Part shown: positions 47,601-59,927 of the stretch, in pieces
How positions within the stretch are numbered: position 1 is the stretch's first letter
Layout of the letters: every line of letters starts with the position of its first letter
NCBI GenBank assembly: GCA_963969395.1
Contig: OZ017796.1
Coordinates: forward strand, 31,486,243-31,550,242
Direction of reading: 5' to 3'
Origin: Pseudoscleropodium purum
Taxonomy: Eukaryota > Streptophyta > Bryopsida > Hypnales > Brachytheciaceae
DNA: 64,000 nucleotides
Position numbers and translations under genes: made by a program
The notes under the pieces: model-generated
Databases searched by the model: none
What the model saw: only the letters and a program-made list of their open reading frames with translations
What the model was told of the DNA's origin: nothing

Positions 47601-48174
47601 ATTGATGGTCTAGGTTTAATATAATAGTCTAGAAATAGTTAAATTTGAGTTTACTTCAAGAATTGGTTGTAATGCTCCATTGTATGGTTCATGCCCAGAA
47701 ACATATCCATAGATGTGGTACGACCTCTATATCTAGTTGTGTCCTTTGCAAGCTTGGATCTTAAGCTTTTGTTTGGTCTTGTTGGGAGGCAAAAGGGTAA
47801 TTCAGACTCTCTTAGCATGCATTTTTGGACACCATATGAATAAACAATGAATTCTCAGAGAATTAAAAATAAGTCTACACCCAAATCAACCCTAGACTCT
47901 CAAGAATAGAAGTTATTCATTTTTGGCAAGAATTTGCAGGGGTTGATTTTAGAAAGAGTTCTCAATTAGGATTCTCTTCTCTTATTGTGAATGCAGGGCA
48001 CCAGAGGAGGCTCACTTGACTGCTGTTGAGTTCAAGTCCAAACACCGACGGAGATTTGAGAAGGACGGCTACCGCATCAGGAGCTCCTTGGGAGACCAGT
48101 GGAGCGACCTCGAAGGAGCAACCGTTGGAAACCGTACCTTCAAGTTGCCGAACCCCATGTATTACATATATTAA
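44614..48174 (+). CDS. Class IIIB (HAD) acid phosphatase, membrane-anchored, 350 aa
   Basis: Acid phosphatase of the plant VSP/class B type. Four exons: 44614-44839 (donor G|GTATGT), 45943-46381 (acceptor TGTGCAG, donor GG|GTGAGT), 46963-47172 (acceptor GCTTAG, donor AG|GTCAGA), 47997-48174 (acceptor ATGCAG). Together 1053 nt, in frame, no stop. Residues 1-75 are a Ser/Ala/Arg-rich tail (SSASASASASD, SRESLLDPGSRMNSRDSLLGS). About 97-128 is one long hydrophobic span. Then come the phosphatase domain motif I VVLDIDETALSN (Asp 204 and 206), WNAWVENASAPALD, motif II FITGRPESQ, GYSDW, GDQWSDLEG and the typical end LPNPMYYIY. Usual relatives have a cleavable signal peptide; here the span follows a long polar N-terminus, so a signal anchor is more likely. 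Confidence 0.9.
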
Positions 48175-48452
48175 CGTAGTGGAGTGATTGTCATTCTAAG
48201 CAGGATCAGGATGACACCATTGTTGTTTAGTATAATGCTACTCAACTGATTGTTCATTTTGTGGATGCTGCAATCATTTTTCAAGGCCTTAGTAAAGCAA
48301 GTTGCTTATTTATTGGTTTATGGATTTCAACTTCCTTTCTCATTCTTTTCTATTGAACTAGTTTCCACTCTTCAGAAGAGGAAATTTAGTTCTTGTCCTT
48401 GTTCCCAGTGTGTATGATTTGCTTTCTTGTGTGGGTCTGTCTTGAACAGATT
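48175..48452. other. Acid phosphatase 3' region
   Basis: Downstream of the TAA, probably 3' untranslated sequence, T-rich, with no gene. Confidence 0.5.
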
Positions 48453-48579
48453 CAGGGCTTTTTTTTGGAACAGTGTCCCCCTTGCTGGCTTCACTACAGA
48501 GGCCAGTTTTTCGAGGGATGAAGCCAGAGAGGTCAGATTTCTGACAGTCTGGCGAAATTTCGCCAAAAAAAAAGCCCTG
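48453..48579. mobile_element. 127-bp hAT-type MITE with perfect TSD
   Basis: The ends are CAGGGCTTTTTTTT and AAAAAAAAAGCCCTG. The octamer AACAGATT is repeated exactly at 48445-48452 and 48580-48587. It is a hAT-type insertion but of a different family from the CAGGGTTGAC elements. It lies ~280 bp past the acid phosphatase stop. Inner sequence CTGGCGAAATTTCGCCA is itself palindromic. Confidence 0.9.
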
Positions 48580-48587
48580 AACAGATT

Positions 48588-51500
48588 GCTGGTCTGAGTT
48601 TTTATATGCCGTGCATGTTAAGTTATCTTACTAGAGGACCATTGCTGTGTTGTTGTCTTCCATTAGTAATTTAGGCCCTACATTGATGGTAACAGTATCT
48701 GCTTAACTTTTTGATAATTAAAGAGCATTCGAATCTGCATCCAGTTGGTGATGAACGGTGCAGTGAGATGTGGATAACAGGACGAGAGTGGAAGGTGAAG
48801 CCCTCATATTGTATCAATTTCAAATACTTTGGCAAATCAAAGTAAATTAATCCTCGGCTTAAGAAAAATCTAATCTGTATTGACCCTTGTTCATGTAGAA
48901 AAACCACAAAGAATCATTAGTATGGTATAGAAACTTCAAGCTATGCTATGACCTCCAAAATGCAAGGCTAGAACTGGACAAATATCAATGTAAAACTAAT
49001 GTCTCAACATATCATTTTCTTGGAGGAAACTAGTACAATATAGTAATATTTTAATTTGCACAAATTATTACAATGAGTTTGACTGTTTTTTTAATTAGTG
49101 TCTTGCACACACTAAGTTGATAGCATGATCGAATGCAGTTATTTTCTCCATATTAGTGATGAAGAAACCCTTTTTTCTGTATGTTGAAACCCATAAATAC
49201 TGCTGCTACATCTGTGAATGATGATGTGTCTCTGGCACTGTTTTATAATAAGGCAGTATGGTTAAATTAATTGCAGGTATGTATAAACTGGGTATGCACA
49301 GTCACAGCGGAGCTACAAACTAACTAACTTATAAGATAAGTTAATGATACATTTTTCAAAAATCAACATATTTCTCCTTGGTCTTTTTAAATTGGCTAAT
49401 TTCCATCTAGTTTATGGAGGTGTATGTCAGTTTCAAACCACTTGGTTTTTTTTCTACATTTTTACCAAGAAGTCTCTGTTGACAAATCACAAATGCATTT
49501 TCATCTAAAGCCTTGTATGTAACATCCCAAGCATGAGGACCAGTGCATAAGTGCCATGTGTGTATATATATTTTTTATGTGGGGTGTTTTAATTTATCAG
49601 CCACATCAATTGCAGCCTGAAGCTAAGAATCAATGCTTCCAACAGTATTCACAGCCGGTCAGTCCAGATCCAATGTTTTTCAATAATCCTTTTTGACGGC
49701 AATTGACGCAACAATTTGACGTGTGCTTTGCATTTGTGATGCCCAGTGACATCATCCTTATTCAACTTCATTCATGAAGCATGAATTAAAGGAAAAAGTG
49801 GTGGAAGTGTATTTATTTGTTGTTCAAAGAAGCAGCTCATTTTAGGAGATGCGTGGCCTGAATTCCATGAATTCCAACCTCAGTTTAAGCAGTTTAAGCA
49901 ATTAATGAATCAGACTACACATGAGTCTTGATGTAGTTTGACACTCGGAAAGTGTTCACATCAACCTTAAAAGGATGCTGCCGCAAATACCAAATGTCTG
50001 ATAGATGGCTTCACCCGATATTGTAGGATGGAAAAAATTATAAGTTTTTTCATCCAATATTGTTTTTGGAAGTTGCTTGAGTACATTTTCAATGAATAGT
50101 ATTGTAAACTCCCTCATTATGGTAATTATTGACTTTTCTAAAGAAAAAGATGCTAAATCCACATATCACTAGGGTTTTTTTTCATTTTTTATGAGGTGCC
50201 AAAGTAGCGATATAAAATGTTATAATGGTGCTTCAAACTTCAACATTCATTCGCATATTGGATAGAAAATATCACATTAGCACATATTGCATGTTCATAA
50301 TTCTATTTTCATGCATGATTTGGCAATTTCATCCAAGATTTTTTTGAGTTTGAAGTTTTTTGGCAAAAAACTTCATGTTTTGTTGCCATTTTTTAGCCAA
50401 ATTATTTTCTTGGTGCAATCTTGCATTATAAAGCCTAAAAGAAAGCCATGCATATCATCCTTGTTAGTGATGTATTTTGACCATTTCATGCTATTTTCTC
50501 TTGATGTGATATGTTAGCTATAAAAAAGATACTCCATGTAGTATTTTTTTGAGTTTGAGTCCAATTGATGAAAATGAGGCTTATCAAATGCAATATGAAC
50601 TCCAAGTGGAACTTCCCAATGGTTCTACTCCAATTAAAAATATTGAAAAATTCTTTAGGTTAAATATTTTAAAGCAAGATGAGCTTTGGACCAATAACCA
50701 TAATTTGTTGATTTTTTTAATTTTAGAATGATAGGATAACTTTGGTTTATATCATGATGTTATATACTATAATATACATGATCTATGGTGAGAATTTTGG
50801 ATTTTTCAAGTATATTATATATTTGATATGAATCTTCTTCATTTAAGAAAATCATGGTAATTTCTTATTTGCAAGAATTTCTTATTTTTGCAAGTTGTAT
50901 CTGGTAATCTTGGGTTCTTAATAGCAATTTGAATTTGTAGTGTTTGCATTGAAAAGTTTGATAAAAAATATTGAGTAGTGACTTTGAAGTTTCTCATGAC
51001 CTTGAAGAAGGTGGGAGCTCATCATTGATTGGTCATGTGAACAAGATATATAATGCCTATTTAAGAAAGCTTATGAAATTCAAGGTCCCTTAAGGATCTC
51101 AAATGTCCTTTAAGGATTAATTTCCGAATGTCCAATTCCATTGTCAAATAGTCATATATTATTTTTATTACATTATAAGACTAATTATTGTATCCGATCC
51201 AAATCACACAATATCAATTCAAACTTCAAAAGTATGTACTTTAAAAGTGTCAATCAATTTTGACTAAGGCGCATTCAAAAGGGGGTATATAGAAGTTTAT
51301 CCCTTTAGAATCTAAGAGAGAGAGGGAGATGTAGATTTTGAATGGTTTTGGAATAATAAATTATAACATGAATAGGATTTAATTATAAGATTTTCATTTT
51401 TGCAAGTTTTCATTTCCTTCCCATCCCTATATAAACCAATTTACAACATTGCACAATAAACATGAAGCACCAAGCGACCACACTAGTAACCTTGTTGAAA

Positions 51501-52310
51501 AATAGATGAAAAAAATAGTTTCAACATACTTGAATTTACTTCATCCATTTCATGAAGCTCCATCTATAAGCTCTTGAAAACATTTGTAATGCACATAGTG
51601 GATGCCAACTCTATTAGAGACTTAGATATCTTCACTCCTAATTGTTACTTGGAAATAAATGTGGCTCATCCATTTCACATGATAATTTGGTGTGAATATG
51701 CCTTACCATCTATAGAATGTCTTTTGTACTATTTTCACTGTGCTAAAAACATATCAATTTTCTATATGAGCTTTTCAAACTACTATCACCCTATTAAATC
51801 CTCAATTTCCAAGTGTCATGTGGAATACTTATTGATGGTTTTGAATAGTATTGCACCTTAAAAATAATAAAACTTGTCCCATTGGATGGGATGCCCAAAA
51901 TATCACATCTATGGTAACTTGCTAGAAAACATAAGTTTAGAGAACCTTTTATTGGAGGCAAACCGTGAGTAGTTTGTAAGTAGAATACATTGAATTTTCA
52001 CTAATTCCATAGCCCTAAAAACATTTGGGTTTTTAGTTATAGAGTGTGAAATTAGAGAGGAATGAGAATAAATGTCCATGACCACTATGAAATTAAAATG
52101 AATTGGATATGAAAAGATTAAAAAATCAATTTTTGTCTATAGTTTTAATCAATTTATTTTGGCAATTTTATACTACTAGAAAATTCAATTCTTTTCTTGA
52201 TTTGATTGCAATGATTTGGTTGTTGATTTGGACAAAAATCAATAGTAAAGTGAACCAAATCAACAAAAAAACTAAATTTCTAGTATTGTTAATTTACTAA
52301 ATTTAATCAA
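48588..52310. other. Gene-poor AT-rich region
   Basis: No gene supported. ORFs are short and of A/T-driven composition. No long repeats recognised. Confidence 0.5.
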
Positions 52311-52312
52311 CT

Positions 52313-52315
<3 letters not shown>

Positions 52316-52403
<88 letters not shown>

Positions 52404-52439
52404 ATGTGTGTGTGTGTGTGTGCGTGTATGTGTGTATGT
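52316..52439. repeat. TA microsatellite followed by TG-rich tract
   Basis: About 42 TA repeats (52316-52400) are followed by TGTATG and a run of TG repeats with one C interruption. Compound dinucleotide microsatellite. Confidence 0.95.
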
Positions 52440-52819
52440 TCATTTGTGAGAATAAATAGGAAATGGGAGCAATATTGCTACAAAAAATATCCTTTCTTGA
52501 AACATTTTCTATTATCACATCCTTTGTTTCTTAGTAAACTTTAGAAAAGAGACATACCTATAGTTCAAAATGCACTTTGTAGTCTTGTTACCACACTATG
52601 TTTCTAAAAGTTGCATATGAATGTGATGATAAGGAAATTGATAAATGTCAAAAAATGCAAGAGACCACCTTTTTCACTCTACAACCCGAAAGAGTAACTT
52701 TCTAGTGTCACTTTTAATTGCATATTGTAAAGAAATATAGTTCCATATAGTCATTTAAATTTTGAATGTTTTGGCTATAATGTTATAGAAGTTTGGATAT
52801 TCTATGACAAATTCAACCT

Positions 52820-53400
52820 TTTAACCCCCAAAAGATTGAATGACTATTGAATGCATGCAATTGATTTTGGATTCATGCATATAACATCATTTTTAATGGA
52901 TGTTCTTCAAATTTTGACACAAGGTATGAACATGTTATCCCTAAGTGGAACATGATTTTTTTTTTTTATAAGATGCCCAAATCAAAAGTTATGTTGCCTT
53001 GAACTTTGAGGCAACCTTGACAACTTTGGGTAGCATGAACAAAACTCCTTCTAGAATTTTGAAATTTGGTAAGTATATAATTTATATGATACAAGATGCA
53101 AATGTTCAAAAAAATAACCATGAGTAGTGTAAAAAATCTTAGTTTAGGAGGAGTTAAAGTCTATTGGCCATGTTGGTCAAGGTCAAAAAAAACTTTTTCT
53201 TCTAACTTCAAATGCTATAATCTTTTAATCCGTATAGTCAAAGTTCCTGAAATTTTTTCCACACATTCCCATAGTAGTTTGTTACAAATGTATAGAAGTG
53301 AATTTTGAGAAAAAAAAATTCATTTTTTTCTCACTACCTTGAAAAATGGCAGTTTTCACAATTTGTACCCTAATTATGCCTTAGTCCTTTAAAGGTTAAC
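52820..53400 (+). mobile_element. AACCCCTAAA-family TIR element, copy 5
   Basis: It starts TTTAACCCCCAAAAGATTG and ends TTAGTCCTTTAAAGGTTAA. Internal ATGGCAGTTTTCACA and the GTTGCCTTGAACTTTG block match copy 2. It inserted next to a single unit of the 62-bp repeat found in array at 53900. Confidence 0.6.
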
Positions 53401-53899
53401 ATTTGAAAATTAGACATCCAATATTATGCATGCCTTTAATTTTGATGAATGCCACCATTGACAAGATTGATGAGAGATGTTTGGTTAGGAAGTACTTTGT
53501 ACATACTTTAAAATAGGAATGTTGAAATCAGAATGCTCAAAAGTACTCCAAAAAATTTGATTCTTTTTCTACAAGTACATATCATCATGATATTGATGTG
53601 TAATTTTTTTTCATGTAATTTTGAAGTGTAGAAGAAAAAGATAAGAGGATGTGAAGGAATAGCCTATAGCATCTTCTCCATTCTCAAAAATTCACCAAAA
53701 ACCGCACACTTAATCAATTCTCAATGGGATTGCACCAACGGATTCAACGGATAAAATCATCTAGAGCCTCTTTGTTGTTCACAAACTATTAGTGAGGTTA
53801 ATATATCAAATTTTCTACAAATGTAGTTGCAAATGCTATGTAGTGGCCTTATCATCCCGTTTAGGGGTTAAAGAATTTGGGGCACTCCATAATAAATTA

Positions 53900-54545
53900 A
53901 ACCTTCTAACATTTGAAATGCTACAATATTAAAGAATTGTGGGTACTCCATGACAAGTTCAACCTTTTTAACATTTGAAATGCTATAATACTAAGAATTG
54001 TGGATAATCTACAACAAATTGAACCTTTTAACATTTAAAATGCTATAATTTATTAAAGACATTTGGATGCTATACAACAAATCCAACCATTTTAACATTT
54101 GAAGTGCTATAATATTAAAGAGTTGTAGGTACTACATGACAAATTCATCCTATTTAACATTGAAAATACTATAATCTTAAAGACATTTGGATACTACATG
54201 ACAAATTCAACCTTTTTAACATTGGAAATACTATAATATTAAAGACATTTGGGTACTACATGACAAATTCAACCTTTTTAACATTGGAAATACTATAATA
54301 TTAAAGACATTTGGGTACTATGTGATAAATTCAACCTTTTTTAACATTTTAAATGCTATAACTTTAAAGACATTTGAGTACTACATGACAAATTCAACCT
54401 TTTGAATATTGGAAATGCTATAATATTGAAGACATTTGGGTACTACTTGAAAAAATTGAACCTTTTGAACATTGAAAATACTATAACATTAAAGATGTTT
54501 GGGTACTACTTGAAAAATTCAACCTTTTCAATGTTTGAAATGACA
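53900..54545. repeat. Minisatellite, ~62-bp unit, about 10 copies
   Basis: The unit reads AACCTTTTTAACATT, then GAAATACTATAATATTAAAG, then ACATTTGGGTACTACATGAC and AAATTC. Adjacent units differ by a few bases; the central ones (54190-54330) are nearly identical, the outer ones more diverged. This is typical of expansion from the middle. A lone related unit lies at 52760-52819. Confidence 0.9.
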
Positions 54546-56333
54546 TAGTTCTTGTGTCATGTAGAACGTTTGCAAAAGTTCCAATTAATGTTTATATCAC
54601 ATGGGAGTCCAATTGCTCTGCAATAGTAATTGCTTTTTGCCAAACAGTTGCACTGGTGTGCATAAGTATTTTGTACATGTATAATATCTTTCTAAGATAA
54701 CTTAATGCAAGTCTGCTCTCAATGGACCTGTAGCTAATAGTTGCAGATGTGGCATGCATTGATTTGTTGGAAGTTAGTCAATTGGAATGGAAGACCATTG
54801 GCTATTTTCATTAAAATAAGCAATTCGACATATTTTCTAGAAAAAATATTTTTGTAGTATTAGCGATTAAAAATTATGAATTTTCAAAAAATAGGATTTT
54901 TAGGTAAGGCATGTAATTTCTATAAATCTTCAAAGTAGAACTTGCTAGGGTACATTAAACCGCACCCTAGAAAAATGACTTTGGTTCTAAAACCAAAATC
55001 TAAAAAAACACAGTAGTGAATCAATTGCAATTATGTATGGGGACGATTCAATGACAATTTGAGGGATACTTTAGGAGAAGCCTATAGTGGCAAGATTGGG
55101 TATAGGGACAGTATTGGGTGTTTTTTCACCTTACCCAATTTCAATTTTGTAAGAGTCCACTTCCTACAATGAACTCAATTTGAATTGCAAGGTACAAGAT
55201 GGAGCACCACATTTGCTACCTTCAACTTTGTGAGAGTCAACTTCCTACAAAGATCCGATATTGCATTGCAAGAAGATAGAGCACTACATATCTTTCCTTC
55301 CACTACAGTAGCTCCCTATAGAATAGAGCCTTGCAGTCAATTTACCATTCTTGTATTTCACATATTGTAGTCATGTTTATTTTGTAGACATGAATTCTAA
55401 GGATATCTTATTTATCTTCATTAACTCCTAAAGCTCTTTTAAATGCAAAATAATGATTTGCCAGTGTTTTAGGCATCCAATGCAAAGTATTAGATTTTAT
55501 TTTTTTCTCTCATTCTTTTTCTAAGATTGGATAATCAAGAGACCTTCTAGGAAATCTAATTTTACAAAGGTTCAATGGTTGGTTAAAAATTTATGTAGGT
55601 TTTTTGTTTTAACCTCTAATCAAGCAGCCTATAGGTAGAGCAAGGCAATATTTTGGTTTGAAAACTTGCATACTTCTTCCTAACTTGAGGCTTTATTCAA
55701 ATCTGAAGTCTTTAGATCTTTTAGCAAAGAAGAGTCATGGGGCTTAAAAGCTTAACAAAGCACATTGTTAAAAACTTAGGCAACCTTAAAAAAAACTACA
55801 TTGCATTGCTTTGTGCTTGGTCATATTTCAAACATACATTACCCTAATTTTTTTAGGTAAGACACTTGTACAAGTTCATAATGAAATCAAATGGTTACAA
55901 ATTTTAAAAAGTAGATAAATTTTTATTTACAACCCTATTCTTAGAAGGTGTTTTTTTTACAATTTCAAGAACATTTTCTATTTTTTGACCAAAAAACTTT
56001 AGGAATTAAGGTACATGCATCCATAATCATCATTTGCCAAAAACATACAATTACCTACAATTGAACCTTAAGGTTACATTAAAATTAGATATTTATAGCA
56101 CAAAATATGCTAAATAAGAGCCTGTAATGGCTATAAGAGCTTGAGGTCAATTTTTAATACACTTATAGATGATAATTTGAAACTTCATAACTTATTCTAT
56201 GCATCCAATAATGTATGCTAAAATGCATTGGAATCATCTAACTTAACAATAAGATCTAATAAAAATGATTTATATTTAATAATAGCAAACATACTCAATT
56301 TCTATTTTTGGAAATTAAAGGTGCACTTTCTTT
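54546..56333. other. Gene-poor AT-rich region
   Basis: No gene supported. A duplicated phrase around 55125 and 55210 (GTCAACTTCCTACAA-like with TTCAACTTTGTGAGAGTC) marks a small local duplication of about 85 bp. Confidence 0.45.
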
Positions 56334-57280
56334 GATTCCTAAGTCTGAAAGACATTTTTATGTCTGAAACCACTCAAAACTTCCACTTTTGTTGCATTCA
56401 TATAAGAATATATATTTTTTTTAAGAATCTAAGTGTAGGATCTTGAACTTCACTTTTCTCAAATCATACTGTATAAATTTCATCAACTTTGATTCTTCAA
56501 ATTGGAAGATATCAGCATTTAAAGTTGGAGTTTTATTTTTTGAACACTTCCTTGTTATTTTAGATGACTTTGTGATTGCCATTTGTGAAAAAATATATAC
56601 TATGGACTTTGAATTAAATTTTGTTTATTCTAAAGACTTGAGTTGAAAGTCTAGGATTTTTTTTTCCTAGACTTATGTAAAGTCTAGGAGTTTTTACATA
56701 CTTAGTTCTTATTCTTTAAAAAATTGTTAAGTAGAAGTAGGTCCAAGATTGAATAAAAAACTAAATCATTAATAGCTTCAAGATGGAATTGAAGCACATT
56801 AATTCAAATAGTGAGATTTTTCTAACAAACAAACTTAACCTTGTCAAACAATTTCTTTTGAAACATTGTGAAAATTACATTAAAAAATGAATCCTATAAG
56901 TTGTTTTTTCAAGAAGATGTTTAGATTGCCTGAAAAACAAGATCGTTCATGACTTTCTCATTCCTAGTCCAAATAGAATGAATCAAAGCTTCACATCTAA
57001 ACAAAAATATATTATTTGAGGGAAAAAAAATTTGAAAATTTTAGTTTTAGTTTTTGTGATATGTTTTGTGATGCCTACCAACCCCTATTTTTGGCTTTGG
57101 GTGGCATAAATTTTGCTTTTGGGTACTAATTGAAAAAAATGATTATATTTCCAAAAAGCTGATGTATTTTCCTATCTTCAAAAAAATTTGCAAAAAATCA
57201 AGATGAAAATTGAGACTAAAGGAGCATGCCTCAAAAGTCCATTTTATCTTCCAAGGGGACATTGGGACTTGAGGGTTTGA
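56334..57280 (-). mobile_element. AACCCCTAAA-family TIR element, copy 6, inverted
   Basis: It matches copy 1 in reverse. The left end ATTCCTAAGTCTGAAAGAC is followed by ACTCAAAACTTCCA, and the right end is AAGGGGACATTGGGACTTGAGGG. The ends are more decayed than in copy 1. Confidence 0.6.
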
Positions 57281-58098
57281 TTCCAACTATAGTTGAGATC
57301 AATGCAATGCAAATTTTAAAGGAATTTTAATGGTGAGTCTTTGGTATTCAATCTATCTCAAAATAAATTCATGGTATTTTAGTCTAAGGTAGAAATACCT
57401 ATATCCAATTGAGGTCTCATATCTGATCAGCAGTATGTAGCTATTTCCATCCAAAGTTTGAAATGTTTTTTTTTGTTCTTTTCAAGGTTGGGACCAATCA
57501 AGTGATGACACATGCCTCAAAGTAGTGAGCAAGAAAATAAGAAGTAGTGAGCGGGAAAATGGTTCTTGAATGATTGAAATTGTAAGAGTTTAGGTATTGA
57601 TTATCAAATTGGAGTACTTTTTGATTCCCAAATTCATAGTAATTTCAACTTTGGGGATAAAATTAGGAAAAAATAGGAATCCCAAAATCTTTCTACATGG
57701 AAAAAAATTAGCATTGCCTCATACTACTCATCATGTGTTGCAAAATCTCTTAAATGATCAAGTATGCACGTTTCCTACTAGGTATAATGGGTTTATTTTG
57801 AGACATAGGTAGTAACTTATTACTTACCAAAATGGGTCAATTATTGAGCAGTCTTCTATACTGCTTGTAGTTTGACAACGGTGAGAAATTTCTCACAAAA
57901 TCAAGATTCTAATTGGGGTTTTAAAAGATAATCAACTTGAAGGAATTTTTATAAAACAAAACTAGTATTATAATTCATGTTTGAATGCAGGGTTATACAG
58001 TAACGTTATTATATGCTAGCATGTCCCTTATTTGTGGAGTTTAAATATATAAAATACAGTAAACAATCAATCTAATCAACAGTTGTATAATATATTTA

Positions 58099-59100
58099 AT
58101 GCAAAGATGTAAGAACAACCAATCTAAGTCAAAGGTTGACTTAGATTTTTATTGGAAAAAATTGAGATGCTCAGATTTTCCGACTACAGTGAAAGCAGAG
58201 AATGGAAGCTCTTCAAGTTCTTATTATTCTGATGTAACTTCAGGTGCTCTAAAAGCATCCTCTAACAAAGAGGTACATATTGCATCATTGATGTATAAAA
58301 AGTATACATTTTAGGAGGGGGGACGCTTCTGGTGACCACTTTGTTTCCACTTCAATAATTTGTAAAGCCCAGTTCTCACTTGGCCTTAAGGATTTGCAAA
58401 GAGTGGTAGGTGGACTCTGTAGAACCACTTGTGTTCACATCAGCTGTGGTGTTTATCCCCCGAACCTACATGGAGTCCTTGGTGGCAAAGACGTAATTGC
58501 AGTTTTAGTTGCAAAGCTACGGAGTTTGGGGAGAGAACTTTGGCTTTATTACCAGTTTTTTCATAGCACCTCCTTCTTACTGAAATGAAGATTCGAGAAA
58601 ATCTTGCGAGGTTAACCTGCGGTGTTTTGTAATCTTTGTTGCCAAGCCTAATTACATAAGAACTGTAGTTCAATTCCATGACAATATTATTAACTTCGAA
58701 GTTTTGGCGAGATCTCAAACAACGAAAATTGTACCTCAATGCTAACCTTTGAATTGAAGCACCAATTGGTATTGCTGACAGAATACTCATTCCCTTTCTA
58801 TCAATGCCTTCCAATCCAATTCTAACAATTATGAAGCAATTCGTGAAGCAAGTGAAGTAAGCCACACTTCCTTTTGATTGAAAAAATTGCCCAGAAAAAC
58901 AACAAATTGTGAAAGAATTCCTAGCATCGAGACAAAGAAATCATGGGGGAGGACAATTGGATTGACATAAGCCAATTGTTGGAGAATGTGTCTGATGCAA
59001 TGGGCAACGCAACGCAGGAGGTGCGGGCAAAGTTTTGCAGAAAAAACAACCGTTGATGTAAACCCATCTACTTCCCATCCTTTTTTTTTTGCAATAATCA
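58099..59100. other. Coding-like but unresolved region
   Basis: GC content rises and several frames look protein-like. Plus: 58099-58314 (KSKVDLDFYWKKLRCSDFP) and a short ATG frame at 58942 (GEDNWIDISQLLENVSDAM). Minus: 141 codons at 58440-58865 (IGLEGIDRKGMSILSAIPIG). They conflict in strand and none has a recognised domain. It may be a decayed gene or a captured fragment. Confidence 0.25.
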
Positions 59101-59477
59101 AATATTGATGAATGAAACAGATGTAAACAACACAACATTATGTACTTCCCGTAAATGCCCGAACCTACATTTCTGCAAAACAAATCCTGTCAAAGCTACA
59201 GTTGTTATTCTTACATTTTAGAACCGCTTGTATATACAGCCAGGTGAGAATGTACCTTAACTAAGTTAATTTTATGAACGCTCAAAAATTATGAAACAAC
59301 TTGAATTAGATGTCTATTTTATTATTTTTTTTCACTGAAAGTTTACTAATAAATGTTTCAAGAAGCTAGACTCCTTATAATGGAAAACCAATCTTTGAAG
59401 GGTTACTATACGAGAAGCCTACCTTAGACTATTGGGATCATGTTTACATACTAATTGCATCCAATTGTATTCCTATC

Positions 59478-59750
59478 CAAGGTACGCACTCCCAAACTAC
59501 CACTTTTTTTCTATCTTTAGTTACTATTAATTTTCATATTGACTTGTTGTCAAGTGAAAGGAGGTTTCAATGCACCAAAAAATGTGGCATTTGGATCCCA
59601 TATGCAAAAGTTATGAAGGGTCAAAAACAATTCTTGGTAGAAGTTCCAAAATTGTTCTTTCTACATAGGTTCATATTGATTTGGGAGATGAATCCAAAGA
59701 AATGATGGCAAATTTAGGTGGGTGGTGATTTTTTGGAGTGCCTACCTTAG
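59478..59750 (-). mobile_element. GGTAGGTAC-family short repeat, copy c, inverted
   Basis: It runs from CCAAGGTACGCACTCCC to GGAGTGCCTACCTTAG and matches copies a and b in reverse (AAGGAGGTTTCAATGCACC). The flanks carry another CCTACCTTAGA at 59418, perhaps a remnant of an earlier copy. Confidence 0.6.
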
Positions 59751-59927
59751 ATTCCGACCTAAATGTAATTCAAGTGATCAAAAGAGACTAGGGTTAATTT
59801 TGGGTACAATTATTTTTAACATTTATAAAATTTATAATTCATTAATATAGTGTGCAAAAAATATTTGCAAAGAGAATCTAGATTTTCTTTTAACTTTTAA
59901 CAAGATTCAACAATTTATTAGACAATC

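Noticed and set aside
52303..52518. 71-codon ORF rich in Ile/Tyr
   Set aside because: It is a translation of the TA microsatellite.
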